This document shows positions 53,237 to 63,300 of a stretch of DNA of 64,000 bases, one piece after another (the stretch's first letter is position 1; every line of letters starts with the position of its first letter). This DNA is from Streptomyces sp. NL15-2K (GTDB lineage: Bacteria > Actinomycetota > Actinomycetes > Streptomycetales > Streptomycetaceae). The notes beneath the pieces were generated by a model, which was not told the DNA's origin, ran no database searches, and saw nothing but the letters and a program-made list of their open reading frames with translations. The translations under genes and the position numbers were made by a program. The DNA lies in contig NZ_CP130630.1 in the NCBI RefSeq assembly GCF_030551255.1, positions 2,275,501 through 2,339,500 on the forward strand. Direction: 5' to 3'.

Positions 53237-54717
53237 CCGCGCAACCAACGCAGGAAGCGCCGCCAGGCGCCCTGGGGCCGGGCCGGTTCCGGGGTCGGCG
53301 CGGGCTGCGTCGGGACGGCGGCCGGCTGGGGCTCCGCGACCGCCGCGGGCGCCGGCTTCGGCTCCGGCTGGTGGGTGCCGATCTGCCAGGCGGGCCGCTG
53401 GGGCGGGACCGCGGCAAGCCCCGGCTTGGCCTTCACGTCCTGCTGCGGCTTCGGCTCGAACCGGACCGGCAGTTCCACCAGGTGGCGGGAGGCGATCGAC
53501 TCCGTCCAGGTCAGCTCGTCCTCGTCGCAGTCGAGCTCGACGTCGGGCAGCCGCATCAGCAGGGCGTCGACGCCGGTGTCGGCGATGGCACGGCCGATGT
53601 CCTGGCCGGGGCACTCGTGCGGGCCGCCGCCGAAGGCGAGGTGGGAGCGGTTGCCCTGCATGTGGGCGGACAGGTCGGGACGCACCCGCGGGTCGACGTT
53701 GCCCGGGGCGATGCCGAGGAGCAGCCCGTCGCCCTTGCGGATGCGCTGGCCGCCGAGCTCCGTGTCCTGCTTGGCGTAGTAGCCGAGGACCGTGCTGAAC
53801 GGCGGCTCGTTCCACAGAGACTGCTCGACCGCCTCCGGCACCGTCATCTGGCCGCCGTTCAGCTGGGCGCGGAAGCGCGGGTCGGTGAGCACCATGCGCA
53901 GCACGTTGGCGATGAGGTTGGCGGTGGCCTCGTACGCGGCGATCAGCACGAGCCGCAGGTGCTCCCTGACCTCGTCGTCGCTGAGCCCCGCCGGGTGGTT
54001 GATGAGGTGGGAGGTGAAGTCGTCCTCGGGCCGGGCGCGGCGGCGGGAGGTGAGCCGGCCGAGGGCCTCCATGATGTAGGCGTTGCTGGCGATCGCGGTC
54101 TCGGTGCCCCGGAGCATGTCCCGGGCGGCCTGCACGATCCGGTCGTTGTACTCGTTGGGCATGCCGAGGATCTCGCACATCACGGCCATCGGCAGGTGCT
54201 CGGCGAACTGGCTGACGAGGTCGGCGGCGCCCTCTTCGCAGAACCGGTTGACCAGGCGCTGGGTGTGCCGGTTGATGTGGCGGCGCAGGATCCGGTGGTC
54301 GATGGTCGACGTGGCGCCGGTGACCGCGCCGCGCAGCCGAAGGTGCTCGTCGCCCTCCGCCATGGCGCAGATGGGCTGCCAGGCGAAGTGCGGCATGAGC
54401 GGGTGGTCGGGCTTGACCATGCCGTCGACGAGCGGCGCCCAGGTGCGGCTGTCCCGGCAGAACTGCGCGGGCGAGCGCACCATGTGCAGGTTCTCGGTGT
54501 GGCCGAGTACCACCCAGATGGGCACGTCGTCGTGGAGCAGCACGGGCGCCACCGGGCCGTGTTCCGCCCGGAGTTTCTCGTACAGGGACCGGAGGTCCTC
54601 CGCCTCGGGGCCGTAGAGCCGTGTCAGTCCGCCGGGGCCGCGGCCGTGGGCGGGACAGCCGGGCGGCGGTCCGAGGCTGGGGTCCGTACCGGTCGGGGAG
54701 TGGGATTCAGGCGTCAC
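53230..54717 (-). CDS. rarE: Cytochrome P450 of the rar conservon (CYP157-like, lacks ExxR)
   Basis: 495 residues from GTG 54717 (GGAG eight bases upstream; an ATG 21 bases earlier is an alternative). The heme ligand is in FGGGPHECPGQDIGRAIA. The I-helix region reads LVLIAAYEATANLIANVL, without the usual acid-alcohol pair. In the K-helix the invariant ExxR is replaced by EQSLW (VEQSLWNEPPF), exactly the feature reported for CYP157 proteins such as S. coelicolor CYP157C1. The C-terminal 60 residues are proline-rich. Last gene of the rar operon, 82 bases after rarD with a TG-rich low-complexity spacer. Redox substrate unknown. Confidence 0.93.
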   Translation of the reverse strand: MTPESHSPTGTDPSLGPPPGCPAHGRGPGGLTRLYGPEAEDLRSLYEKLRAEHGPVAPVLLHDDVPIWVVLGHTENLHMVRSPAQFCRDSRTWAPLVDGMVKPDHPLMPHFAWQPICAMAEGDEHLRLRGAVTGATSTIDHRILRRHINRHTQRLVNRFCEEGAADLVSQFAEHLPMAVMCEILGMPNEYNDRIVQAARDMLRGTETAIASNAYIMEALGRLTSRRRARPEDDFTSHLINHPAGLSDDEVREHLRLVLIAAYEATANLIANVLRMVLTDPRFRAQLNGGQMTVPEAVEQSLWNEPPFSTVLGYYAKQDTELGGQRIRKGDGLLLGIAPGNVDPRVRPDLSAHMQGNRSHLAFGGGPHECPGQDIGRAIADTGVDALLMRLPDVELDCDEDELTWTESIASRHLVELPVRFEPKPQQDVKAKPGLAAVPPQRPAWQIGTHQPEPKPAPAAVAEPQPAAVPTQPAPTPEPARPQGAWRRFLRWLRGY

Positions 54718-54799
54718 AGTGGTCGCTCCGCGGTGCATCCGGTGTCTGTGTGTGTCTGTGGCTGTGGCTGTGTCTGGGGACGAGGAGTGGGTACGGCGG

Positions 54800-55420
54800 T
54801 CACCTCAGCGCGCCCGTCATGGCGAGGCCGTGCAGGAAGCGCATGAGGGTCATCAGGGTGTCCCGGCTGGAGGCGCGGCGGCGCGCGTCGCACTCGACGA
54901 TGGGGATGTCCTCGCTCAGGTCGAGCGCGGTGCGCAGCTCCTCGATGGGGTAACGGGGCGCGTCCGGGAAGGAGTTGACGGCGACGACGAAGGGCACGCC
55001 CCGCTCTTCGAGGCGGCCCATCACGTCGAAGCTGACCTCCAGCCGGCGGGTGTCGATCAGCACGACGGCGCCGAGCGCGCCCTCGAACAGCCCGTTCCAC
55101 AGGAACCAGAAGCGCTCCTGCCCGGGGGTGCCGAAGAGGTACAGCACGAGCTGGTCGGTGATGCTGATGCGGCCGAAGTCCATCGCCACGGTGGTGGCCG
55201 TCTTGGACTCGGAGCCGTAGTTGTCGTCGACGCCGACGCCGGCCTGCGTCATGGTCTCCTCGGTGGTCAGCGGTTTGATCTCGCTGACCGAGCCGACCAT
55301 GGTCGTCTTGCCGACGCCGAAGCCGCCGACGATGACGATCTTCACCGCGGCCTCGGCGGTGTGCGGAAGGTGGTCCTCGGTACGTGGACCCGTGATGGTG
55401 TCAGAGCTTTTGAAGTCCAT
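54800..55420 (-). CDS. rarD: Small Ras-like GTPase of the rar conservon
   Basis: 206 residues. G1 GGFGVGKTTMVGS, switch II LFGTPGQERFWFLWNGLFEG (G3, Gln replaced pattern of the MglA/Rab-like clade), then VVAVNSF (G4 position, NSF). The N-terminal 25 residues are acidic. It hydrolyses GTP and switches between partners in the conservon signalling unit (Roadblock RarB as likely regulator). It overlaps rarC by 20 bases. Translation coupled. Confidence 0.96.
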   Translation of the reverse strand: MDFKSSDTITGPRTEDHLPHTAEAAVKIVIVGGFGVGKTTMVGSVSEIKPLTTEETMTQAGVGVDDNYGSESKTATTVAMDFGRISITDQLVLYLFGTPGQERFWFLWNGLFEGALGAVVLIDTRRLEVSFDVMGRLEERGVPFVVAVNSFPDAPRYPIEELRTALDLSEDIPIVECDARRRASSRDTLMTLMRFLHGLAMTGALR

Positions 55421-55829
55421 GCATCACCGCTTCGAGGAGGGAACGGTCGGCCAGCGCCTGGCGGATGATCGGGGCGCGCGCCGTCACCAGTTCGGCCGTC
55501 AGCAGCTCGGTGACCAGGACGCTCACCACGCTGAACGGCAGGCTCAGATAGGCCGACAGCTCGGCCACGGACAGGGGGGCCGTGCACAGCCTGAGCAGCG
55601 CCGCCTGCTCGGGCGTGGCGGAGCGCGGCGGGTCGGCGCGCGCCACGATTAACGTGACCAGGTCGAGTTCGGTGCGCTCGACGCCGTCGGGCCCGGTGAT
55701 CACGTACAGCCGCTCGGGGTTCTTCTTCTGGCCCTCGGGCGGTTGATCCCCGTCCTGCGCGGGTTGCTGTGGGGGCTGAGGTTCCGGTTCCTGCTTGGCG
55801 TAGCGCCGCCTGCGTTGCGGAGGAGTCAT
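55401..55829 (-). CDS. rarC: DUF742 protein of the rar conservon
   Basis: 142 residues. DUF742 core: RLYVITGPDGVERTELDLVT, LLRLCTAPLSVAELSAYLSL and VLVTELLTAELVTARAPII (a winged-helix-like module) after a charged N-terminal 45 residues. Codon 60 is a TTA (55650-55652), so bldA could limit conservon expression, a notable link to development because rar genes affect aerial mycelium formation in S. griseus. It overlaps rarB by four bases and rarD by 20. Confidence 0.95.
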   Translation of the reverse strand: MTPPQRRRRYAKQEPEPQPPQQPAQDGDQPPEGQKKNPERLYVITGPDGVERTELDLVTLIVARADPPRSATPEQAALLRLCTAPLSVAELSAYLSLPFSVVSVLVTELLTAELVTARAPIIRQALADRSLLEAVMHGLQKL

Positions 55830-56233
55830 ACGCTCTGCCCGTTACGCCTCGGCGGGCTGGTCAGATGCGCGCCGATCCGGACCACCAGGTCGCTCATGCG
55901 GGCGCTCATGAAGCCGGGTTCGGCGCGCACGTCGGAGAGCACCGCGAGAAAGGCGTTGGGGCCCGCGGCCATCAGGTAGAAGTAGCCCCTGTTGATCTCG
56001 ATGAGGACCATCTTCATCTCGCCGTCGCTGCCCGGGATCTCCTGGGCGACGGCGCTCGCCAGGCTCTGCAGGCCCGCGCAGGCCGCGGCGACGCGGTCGG
56101 CGGTGTCCGGGTCGCCGCCGTGGCGGGCGATGCGCAGGCCGTCGGCGGAGAGCACCACGATCATCTGGATGCCCGGTACGCCTTTGGCGAGGTCCGTGAG
56201 CATCCAGTCGAAGTTGCCTCGCTGCTGGATCAC
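55826..56233 (-). CDS. rarB: Roadblock/LC7-domain protein of the rar conservon
   Basis: 135 residues from GTG 56233, whose GTGA overlaps the rarA stop. The Roadblock/LC7 pattern is complete (WMLTDLAKGVPGIQMIVVLS, DRVAAACAGLQSLASAVAQE, GEMKMVLIEINRGYFYLMAA, PNAFLAVLSDVRAEPGFMSA). Relatives (MglB-like) act as GTPase-activating or scaffold proteins for the neighbouring small GTPase. Central gene of the conservon. Confidence 0.97.
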   Translation of the reverse strand: MIQQRGNFDWMLTDLAKGVPGIQMIVVLSADGLRIARHGGDPDTADRVAAACAGLQSLASAVAQEIPGSDGEMKMVLIEINRGYFYLMAAGPNAFLAVLSDVRAEPGFMSARMSDLVVRIGAHLTSPPRRNGQSV

Positions 56234-57825
56234 TTGAGGTCCCCCTCGTTGTCGGCCTCGGCGTGGGCCGTTTCGTTGGTCGGCTGGGTGTATTTGCTCG
56301 GGTTCTTGAGTCCGTCGAAGAACGCCTGGACCCAGAGGCCCGGTGGGGGTTCGGGTGCCTTGTCCTCGGGCTCCGGCTCGGGCTCGGGCTCGCGCTTGGC
56401 GGTCGACCAGATGGTCGGCTGGCCCTCCCGTTCGGCCTGTTCGATGGCTGCCTGCTCGGCGTACCGCTGGGTGAGCGAGGTCTTGACCCGGCTGCGGCGC
56501 TGCGGCAGACCGTTGGCGGTCCACTCGGTGACCTCGGGGACGTCGTCCTCCAGGGAGACCGGCGTCACGAACTTGGGGCTGGTGGGGCGGCGCAGCTTGG
56601 GCCTGCGCTTGGGACCCGGGAGGGCGCCGGGTTCGGGGGTGGGCAAGGCCGTGGCGCCGATGCCGTGGGCGAGTCCGACACCGGGCTCGGAGGTGAGCAT
56701 GTTGCTCGGCACGACGAGGACGGCACGGACTCCGCCGTACGCGGAGGAGCGCAGGGAGACCTTCATGTCGTACGTACGGCAGAGCCGGCCGACGACGGCC
56801 AGGCCCAGTCGCGGGGATTCGCCGATGTCCTGCAGGTCGACGCCCGCCATGGCGCGCTCCAGCATGCCCTCGGCGCGGGCGCGGGCCTCCTCGCTGAGGC
56901 TGACGCCGGAGTCCTCGATCTCGATGGCGACGCCGGTCTGCACCTCGGTGGCGGTGACGTGCACCTTGGTCTGCGGCGGCGAGTAGCGGGTGGCGTTGTC
57001 GAGGAGTTCGGCCGCGGCGTGGATGACGGGTTCGACGGCGGTGCCCTTGACGTTGACCTTGGCGATGGAGGTCAGGTCGATGCGGCCGAACTCCAGGATC
57101 CGGGACATGGCGCCGCGCAGCACGCTGTACAGCGCGACGGGCTCGGGCCACTGGCGGCCCGGGCGGCCGCCGCCGAGCACGGAGATGGAGTCGGCGAGGC
57201 GGCCGATCAGCGCGGTGCCGTGGTCGATGCGCAGCAGGTCGTCGAAGACCTCGGGGTTGCGGCCGTGGTCCTCCTCCATCTCGCGGAGTTCATTGGCCTG
57301 CTGGTGGACGATCGCCTGGACGCGCCGGGCGATGTTGACGAAGGAGCGCTGCGTGGCGTCGCGCAGTGTCTCTTCCTGGTCGACGATGTCGAGCACCGTC
57401 CGGATCAGCGACACCTGGGCTTCGGGGAGGTCGCGCCAGGCGGGGTCCATGTCGCCGAGTTGGAGAATCACCTCTCTGGGGGAATGCCCACCGCGCAGAT
57501 AGTGGAGCGCGGTCGGCGCGATCTCCTTCGCGAGGCGGGTCATCTCGTCGTCGTGGGCGGCGATGCGCCGTTCCAGATACGCGGTGTGACGGGCGTGGTC
57601 CGCTCGCTCCTTCCGCAGGGTGCGGCCGCGGCGCACCGTTTCGGCTGCCGTCGCGATCACCATGAGCGTGGCGACGGCGCCGCACCAGCCGACAGCCACC
57701 CGGGCCGGCTCCGTCACCACGGCGACGGCGGCCCCGGTCGCCGCGGCCATCACTATGCCGGGCAGCAACAACACGCGCGCGTAGGAAAGTTCACGGCGAC
57801 CTGGAGGGGATTGAACACTCACCAT
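56230..57825 (-). CDS. rarA: Histidine-kinase-like ATPase of the rar conservon
   Basis: 531 residues from ATG 57825 (AGAGGG upstream; the upstream frame extension is rejected). Two membrane segments near the N terminus (VLLLPGIVMAAATGAAVAVV; AVGWCGAVATLMVIATAAET) are followed by a coiled-coil (RRGRTLRKERADHARHTAYL) and a nitrate-sensor-like helix domain. The HATPase domain has the N-box AAAELLDNATRYSPPQTKVH and DSGVSLSEEARARAEGMLER, then GLAVVGRLCRTYDMKVSLRS. No H-box substrate histidine as in normal kinases. The C-terminal about 130 residues are proline/glutamate-rich. Start of the five-gene rar operon. Confidence 0.96.
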   Translation of the reverse strand: MVSVQSPPGRRELSYARVLLLPGIVMAAATGAAVAVVTEPARVAVGWCGAVATLMVIATAAETVRRGRTLRKERADHARHTAYLERRIAAHDDEMTRLAKEIAPTALHYLRGGHSPREVILQLGDMDPAWRDLPEAQVSLIRTVLDIVDQEETLRDATQRSFVNIARRVQAIVHQQANELREMEEDHGRNPEVFDDLLRIDHGTALIGRLADSISVLGGGRPGRQWPEPVALYSVLRGAMSRILEFGRIDLTSIAKVNVKGTAVEPVIHAAAELLDNATRYSPPQTKVHVTATEVQTGVAIEIEDSGVSLSEEARARAEGMLERAMAGVDLQDIGESPRLGLAVVGRLCRTYDMKVSLRSSAYGGVRAVLVVPSNMLTSEPGVGLAHGIGATALPTPEPGALPGPKRRPKLRRPTSPKFVTPVSLEDDVPEVTEWTANGLPQRRSRVKTSLTQRYAEQAAIEQAEREGQPTIWSTAKREPEPEPEPEDKAPEPPPGLWVQAFFDGLKNPSKYTQPTNETAHAEADNEGDLK

Positions 57826-58151
57826 GTGGGCCCTCTGAAACAAATCGGCTGGGAGTCGGGGGAGCTTGCAGGGGGGTACGTCATGGATCTGTCGGATCTT
57901 CGGTATTTTCGGGAACAAACGCACGAATACATCTCAACTCGGTGCGCTGCGGGCGAGCTTAGTCCGACAGGATCATCGCCGTGTCATATTCAGCAAGCGC
58001 CTGAAATGGGGCGGACGAGGCGAGTACGCTCAGCTCATTTACACGCTCGGGGTTCATTCGCACACGCTGCGTCTCGGCGTACAGGCATGCGAAAACCACT
58101 CACCGTGACGGGTGAAGAAGCCCGGAACCGGGCTCTGGATCGTTACCCCGC
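57826..58151. other. Promoter region of rar operon and trailer of TetR gene
   Basis: 326 bases with no gene. The 57880-57960 section is distinctly A+T-richer (GGTATTTTCGGGAACAAACG) and is the likely rarA promoter. A short AGCCCGG-AA-CCGGGCT hairpin (58119-58134) may terminate the TetR transcript. Confidence 0.6.
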
Positions 58152-58787
58152 TCAGACCCCGGCGATGCGCGAGGCCGCGTCCGCCGCCGCTTCCGCGAAC
58201 GCCGACACGGGCCGCTCGGGATCGGAGCGGTGCACGAGGATGACTCCCTCGATCAGCCCGAACACCAGGTCCGTCCGCAGGTCGAGCTCGCTCTTGGCGA
58301 GCGCGCCGCCGGACCGCGTCGCGGCGAGCAACTGCCGGTAGGCGTCCTTGAGTTCGGCCCGTACGGCATGGAAGCCGGCGAACCGCTCGGCGCGCACCTC
58401 GGGCAGCAGGTACAGGACGCCGAGGTTGTGCGGCCCGCCGCACAGCACCTCCACGTCGGCCCGGCACAGCTCCCACAGCCGGTCCTCGGCCGGGGCCGTG
58501 TCGTCGGCGAGGAGTTCACGGGCGTACGCCAGCGAGGGCGTGACGGTGGACTCCAGGAGCTCGGCGAGCAGCTCCTCCTTGCCGGAGACGTAGTGGTACA
58601 TGGACGCCTGGCGCATTCCGGCACGCTCGGCGACGGCACGGGTGGACGTGGCCGCGTAGCCGAGGGTGGTGAACAACTCCGCGGCGGCCGCGAGGAGCTC
58701 CTCGCGCGGCTCGAGACCGCTGTCCGGCCGCTGCGCGGCCCGCGGCCTGCCGACCCGCCGGCTCCGGTCTCCACCCGCTGTCCCCAT
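58152..58787 (-). CDS. TetR-family regulator beside the urea carboxylase operon
   Basis: 211 residues. Three-helix TetR HTH: REELLAAAAELFTTLGYAAT, STRAVAERAGMRQASMYHYV, SGKEELLAELLES. The C-terminal ligand domain includes VEVLCGGPHNLGVLYLLPEV and LVFGLIEGVILVHRSDPERP. It is divergent from the UAAP operon, with a 26-bp palindrome between (58886-58911). A second copy of the palindrome lies before the APC permease at 50.6 kb. Likely a repressor responding to a urea-cycle or guanidine-type metabolite. Confidence 0.9.
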   Translation of the reverse strand: MGTAGGDRSRRVGRPRAAQRPDSGLEPREELLAAAAELFTTLGYAATSTRAVAERAGMRQASMYHYVSGKEELLAELLESTVTPSLAYARELLADDTAPAEDRLWELCRADVEVLCGGPHNLGVLYLLPEVRAERFAGFHAVRAELKDAYRQLLAATRSGGALAKSELDLRTDLVFGLIEGVILVHRSDPERPVSAFAEAAADAASRIAGV

Positions 58788-58885
58788 GTGTTCGATCCTC
58801 GCACACCGCCCCGTACGGCGATCTTGGTGAGGGTCCGGTAACCGAGCGGCAACCGGTCGGCAATGCCCGCGACCTGCCCCACCCC

Positions 58886-58911
58886 TAATTTCTGTCGAGC
58901 GACAGAAATTA
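58886..58911. promoter_or_regulatory. 26-bp palindrome, operator for the TetR regulator
   Basis: TAATTTCTGTCG and its complement, separated by AG, form a perfect palindrome (12 + 2 + 12). It lies 29 bases upstream of the UAAP1 start and about 100 bases from the TetR start, so it can control both. A related site precedes the APC permease gene. Confidence 0.8.
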
Positions 58912-58939
58912 GCAGAGACCGACTGCCGGAGGTGCCGGT

Positions 58940-59764
58940 ATGGCGACAGAGACCACGTACGGAGCCCGCGCCCATGCGCGAGCCCAGGAGGGCACGCGCA
59001 CCGAGGCCATGCCCGTCGTGCCGGCCGCGAACTGGCCGGCCCCGCCCTGCGAGGCGGGCCACCTGGTGTGGGCCGAGACGGTGGCGGGCGGCAACTACAC
59101 GCACCGGGTGCTGGCCCGCGGAACCGAACTGCGCCTGACCGACCTGCGCGGCGACGCCTGCGCGCATCTGCTGCTGTACGCGGCCGACCGGCCCTGGGAG
59201 CGGCTGAACGTCGCCGACACGGTGAAGGTGCAGTGGAACGCCTACCTGGGCGAGGGCCAGTTGCTGCTGTCCGACCAGGGCCGGGTGCTCGCCTCGGTGG
59301 TCGCCGACACCTCCGGCCGGCACGACGCCCTCTGCGGCACCTCCACCCTCGTCCGCAACACCGAGCGGTACGGCGACGGCACCCCTCAGGGCCCCTCCCC
59401 CGCCGGGCGCGAGCTGTTCAAGCTGGCCGCGGCGAAGAACGGCCTGGAACCCCGCGACCTGCCGCCGTCCCTCTCCTTCTTCCAGGGCGTGGAGGTCCGC
59501 GAGGACGGCGTCCTCGACTTCACCGGCTCGGCCGGCCCCGGCGGCAGCGTGACACTGCGCGCCGAACAGGACGTCACGGTGCTCGTCGCCAACGTGCCCC
59601 ACCCGGCCGACCCCCGCCCCGAGTACGTCAGCACCCCGCTGGAGGTGCTCGCCTGGCGTGCGGAGGCCACCCGGCCCGGCGACTCGCTGTGGGACGCCAC
59701 ACCCGAGGGCCGCCGCGCCTTCCTGAACACCGCCGAATTCCTTGCCGCGAGGGGGCTCTCATGA
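58940..59764 (+). CDS. Urea amidolyase-associated protein 1 (UAAP1, DUF1989)
   Basis: 274 residues. The DUF1989 double-psi-like pattern: VLARGTELRLTDLRGDACAH, DTVKVQWNAYLGEGQLLLSD, ASVVADTSGRHDALCGTSTL and PSLSFFQGVEVREDGVLDFT. UAAP1 and UAAP2 accompany urea carboxylase/allophanate hydrolase genes and, in guanidine-induced operons, form a carboxyguanidine deiminase. The ATG has a fair ribosome site. Its stop overlaps the UAAP2 start (ATGA). First gene of the operon. Confidence 0.95.
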   Translation: MATETTYGARAHARAQEGTRTEAMPVVPAANWPAPPCEAGHLVWAETVAGGNYTHRVLARGTELRLTDLRGDACAHLLLYAADRPWERLNVADTVKVQWNAYLGEGQLLLSDQGRVLASVVADTSGRHDALCGTSTLVRNTERYGDGTPQGPSPAGRELFKLAAAKNGLEPRDLPPSLSFFQGVEVREDGVLDFTGSAGPGGSVTLRAEQDVTVLVANVPHPADPRPEYVSTPLEVLAWRAEATRPGDSLWDATPEGRRAFLNTAEFLAARGLS

Positions 59765-60390
59765 AGTCCGTCGTTCCCGCCCGCGCCGCCTGGTCGTCCG
59801 TGATCCGCGCCGGCGAGACCCTCACCATCACCGACCTGCACGGCAACCAGGCCGTCGACTTCCTCGTCTACGACGCCCACGACACGTCCGTGCGCTACAG
59901 CGCCCCCGACACGATCCACGCGCAGGGCGGCATCTTCCTCACCACGGGCAGCGTGCTGCTGTCGAACGAGCACACTCCCCTGATGACGGTCGTCGCGGAC
60001 GACGTGGGCCGGCACGACACGGTCGGCGGCGCCTGCTCCAAGGAGTCGAACACCCTCCGCTACGGCCACCACACGTGGTCGCAGCACGCGTGCGTGGACA
60101 ACTTCCTCGCCGAGGGAGCCAAGCACGGCCTCGGCAAGCGCGACCTCGTCTCCAACATCAACTGGTACATGAACGTGCCGGTCGAGAAGGACGGCACGCT
60201 CGGCATCGTGGACGGCCTCTCGGCGCCGGGCCTGTCGCTCACGCTCCGCGCCGAACGGGACGTGCTGGTCCTGGTCTCCAACTGCCCCCAGATCAACAAC
60301 CCGTGCAACGGCTTCGAGCCGACGGCGGTGGAGATGACGATCACCGAGGCGGCGATCGACGAGGCGGCGATCAGCGAGGCGGGCGCATGA
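59761..60390 (+). CDS. Urea amidolyase-associated protein 2 (UAAP2, DUF1989)
   Basis: 209 residues. The same DUF1989 core: VIRAGETLTITDLHGNQAVD, DTIHAQGGIFLTTGSVLLSN, TVVADDVGRHDTVGGACSKE and SNINWYMNVPVEKDGTLGIV, with a conserved cysteine motif in SNCPQINNPCNGF. Partner of UAAP1. Two ATGA overlaps couple it to both neighbours, so all three proteins are made in fixed ratio. In guanidine-type operons these subunits convert carboxyguanidine to allophanate. Confidence 0.95.
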   Translation: MKSVVPARAAWSSVIRAGETLTITDLHGNQAVDFLVYDAHDTSVRYSAPDTIHAQGGIFLTTGSVLLSNEHTPLMTVVADDVGRHDTVGGACSKESNTLRYGHHTWSQHACVDNFLAEGAKHGLGKRDLVSNINWYMNVPVEKDGTLGIVDGLSAPGLSLTLRAERDVLVLVSNCPQINNPCNGFEPTAVEMTITEAAIDEAAISEAGA

Positions 60391-63300
60391 CCTTCGACAC
60401 GCTGCTGGTCGCCAACCGGGGCGAGATCGCGGTCCGGATCATCCGTACGGCCCGTGAGCTGGGCCTGAGGACGGTCGCCGTGTACTCCGACGCCGATCGC
60501 TCCGCGCCCCACGTCCGGCTCGCCGACCAGGCGGTACGGCTCGGCCCGGCGCCGGCGAAGGAGTCGTACCTCGACGCCGACCTGGTGCTGAAGGCGGCCA
60601 AGGACACGGGCGCGGGCGCGATCCACCCCGGCTACGGCTTCCTGTCCGAGGACGCCTCGTTCGCGCGGCGGTGCGAGGAGGCCGGGATCGTGTTCGTGGG
60701 CCCCACGCCCGAGCAGCTGGACCTGTTCGGTGCCAAGCACACGGCACGGGCGGCGGCCGAGGCGGCGGGAGTGCCGCTGGCACCGGGGACGGGGCTGTTG
60801 CCGTCTGTGGCGGAGGCTCTTTCCGAAGCGGCGCTCATCGGCTACCCCGTCATGCTCAAGGCCACCGGCGGAGGCGGCGGTATCGGCATGTCGGCATGTC
60901 GTTCCGCCGACGATCTGACAGAGGCCTGGGAGCGGGTGCAGCGCGTCGCCGCCGCTTCCTTCTCCTCCGCCGGCGTCTTCCTGGAGCGTCTCGTCGAACA
61001 CGCCCGCCATGTCGAGGTGCAGGTCTTCGGCGACGGCGAGGGCCGGGTCGTCACTTTCGGCGACCGCGACTGCTCCCTCCAGCGCCGCAACCAGAAGGTG
61101 CTGGAGGAGGCGCCCGCGCCAGGGCTGCCCACGCACGTGCGTCGGCAACTCGCTTCCAGCGCCCGCGACTTGTGCGCCTCCGTCGGCTACCGCTCCGCCG
61201 GAACCGTCGAGTTCGTCTACGACGCCGCCCGCGAGGAGGCGTACTTCCTGGAGGTCAACACCCGCCTCCAGGTCGAGCACCCCGTCACCGAGGAGATCTA
61301 CGGCGTCGACCTGGTCGCCTGGATGATCCGCCTGGCCCTCGGCGAGACGGACGTCGTCCGCGAACCGGGCCCACCGCACGGCCACGCCGTCGAGGCCCGC
61401 CTCTACGCCGAGGATCCCTCACGCGAACACCGGCCCAGCGCGGGCCTGTTGACGCGGGTCGAGTTCCCGCCGGGCGTGCGTGTGGACGGCTGGGTGGAGA
61501 CGGGCACCGAGGTGACGACGTCGTACGACCCGATGCTCGCGAAGGTCGTCGCGTACGGCCCGGACCGGGCGCACGCCCTCGCGCGCCTGGACGAGGCCCT
61601 GGCCCGCACCCGGGTCGACGGCATCGAGACGAACCTGGGCCTGGTGCGGGCGGCGCTCGCGGACCGGGACTTCACGCGGGCCGCGCACTCCACGGCGACG
61701 CTCGCCTCCGTGAGCGATCCGACCCCGCGCATCGAGGTCGTCTCCGGCGGAACCCTCACCACGGTCCAGGACTGGCCGGGCCGCACCGGCTACTGGCAGG
61801 TCGGCGTGCCGCCGTGCGGCCCGATGGACGATCTGTCCTTCCGGCTGGGCAACCGGGCGCTCGGCAACCACGAGGGGGCGCCGGGGCTCGAGTGCACGCT
61901 CCAGGGGCCGTCCTTGAAGTTCACCCACGCCACGACCGTGTGCGTGACGGGTGCGCCGGCTCTCGTCACCGTGGACGGTGCGCCGGTCGCGCGGTGGGAG
62001 CCGGTGACGGTGCCGGCGGGGGCCGTACTGGAGATCGGCGCACCCCATGAGCACGGCCTGCGGACGTACGTGCTCTTCGCCGGAGGGCTCGACGTTCCGG
62101 CCTTCCTGGGCAGCGCGAGCACCTTCACGCTGGGCCGGTTCGGCGGGCACGGCGGGCGGGCGCTGCGCACGGGGGACGTCCTGCACAGTGGGACGGTCGT
62201 CGCGGGCACGCCGGTGTCTTGCGAGGACCGCCCTGATTTCGCTGCCGTGTGGCACGTCGGCGCCGTCGAAGGCCCGCACGCCGCACCGGAGTTCTTCACC
62301 GAGGACGACATCCACGACTTCTACGCCGCCGACTGGAAGGTCCACTTCAACTCCGCACGGACAGGCATACGGCTCGTCGGCCCCAGGCCGCGCTGGGCAC
62401 GCACCGACGGCGGCGAGGCGGGCCTGCACCCGTCCAACATCCACGACACCCCGTACTCCGTCGGCGCCGTCGACTACACCGGCGACATGCCGGTGCTGCT
62501 CGGCCCGGACGGGCCGTCGCTCGGCGGGTTCGTGTGCCCGGCGACGGTTCTGAGCACCGAGCGATGGAAGCTGGGGCAGCTGCGCCCGGGCGACACGGTG
62601 CGCTTCGTGCCGGTCGATGTGTCGGGCGGAAGGCGGCCCGCCATCGTGGACGGCGGCATCCTCGCCCAGGACGGCGACGTGACGTACCGCCGCAGCGGCG
62701 ACGACAACCTGCTGGTCGAGTTCGGCCCGATGCAGCTCGACCTGGCCCTGCGCATGCGCGTCCACGCGCTGATGGAGGCGGTGGCCGAGCAGGGCCCGGA
62801 CGGGATCACCGACCTGACCCCCGGCATCCGCTCCCTCCAGATCCGGACGGACCCGAACCGCCTGCCGCAGCACGACCTCCTCGCCGCCGTACGGGAGATC
62901 ACCGCGGCCCTCCCGCCGTCCGACGAACTGGTCGTCCCCTCCCGCACGGTCCACCTCCCCCTGTCCTGGGACGACCCGGCGACCCGCGAGGCGATCGCCC
63001 GTTACATGGCGGGCGTCCGCGACGACGCGCCGTGGTGCCCGTGGAACATCGAGTTCATCCGCCGCGTCAACGGCCTGGAGTCGGTCGAGGACGTCCACCG
63101 CACGGTCTTCGACGCGGAGTATCTGGTCCTGGGCCTGGGTGACGTGTACTTGGGCGCCCCCGTGGCCACCCCGCTCGACCCCCGCCACCGCCTGGTGACG
63201 ACGAAGTACAACCCGGCCCGCACCTGGACGGCCGAGAACTCGGTCGGCATCGGCGGGGCGTACCTGTGCGTCTACGGCATGGAGGGCCCGGGCGGCTACC

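Noticed and set aside
50381..54178. 1265-codon minus-strand frame across the permease, pseudouridine synthase and rarE
   Set aside because: Shadow frame caused by high G+C third positions; crosses several well-supported genes.
53230..57825. Biosynthetic gene cluster around a P450
   Set aside because: Gene order kinase-like, Roadblock, DUF742, GTPase, P450 is a conservon (rar), not a secondary-metabolite cluster.
58887..58910. FadR or LexA-type site
   Set aside because: Neither consensus is matched; the palindrome is best explained by the divergent TetR gene and its copy at 50.6 kb.
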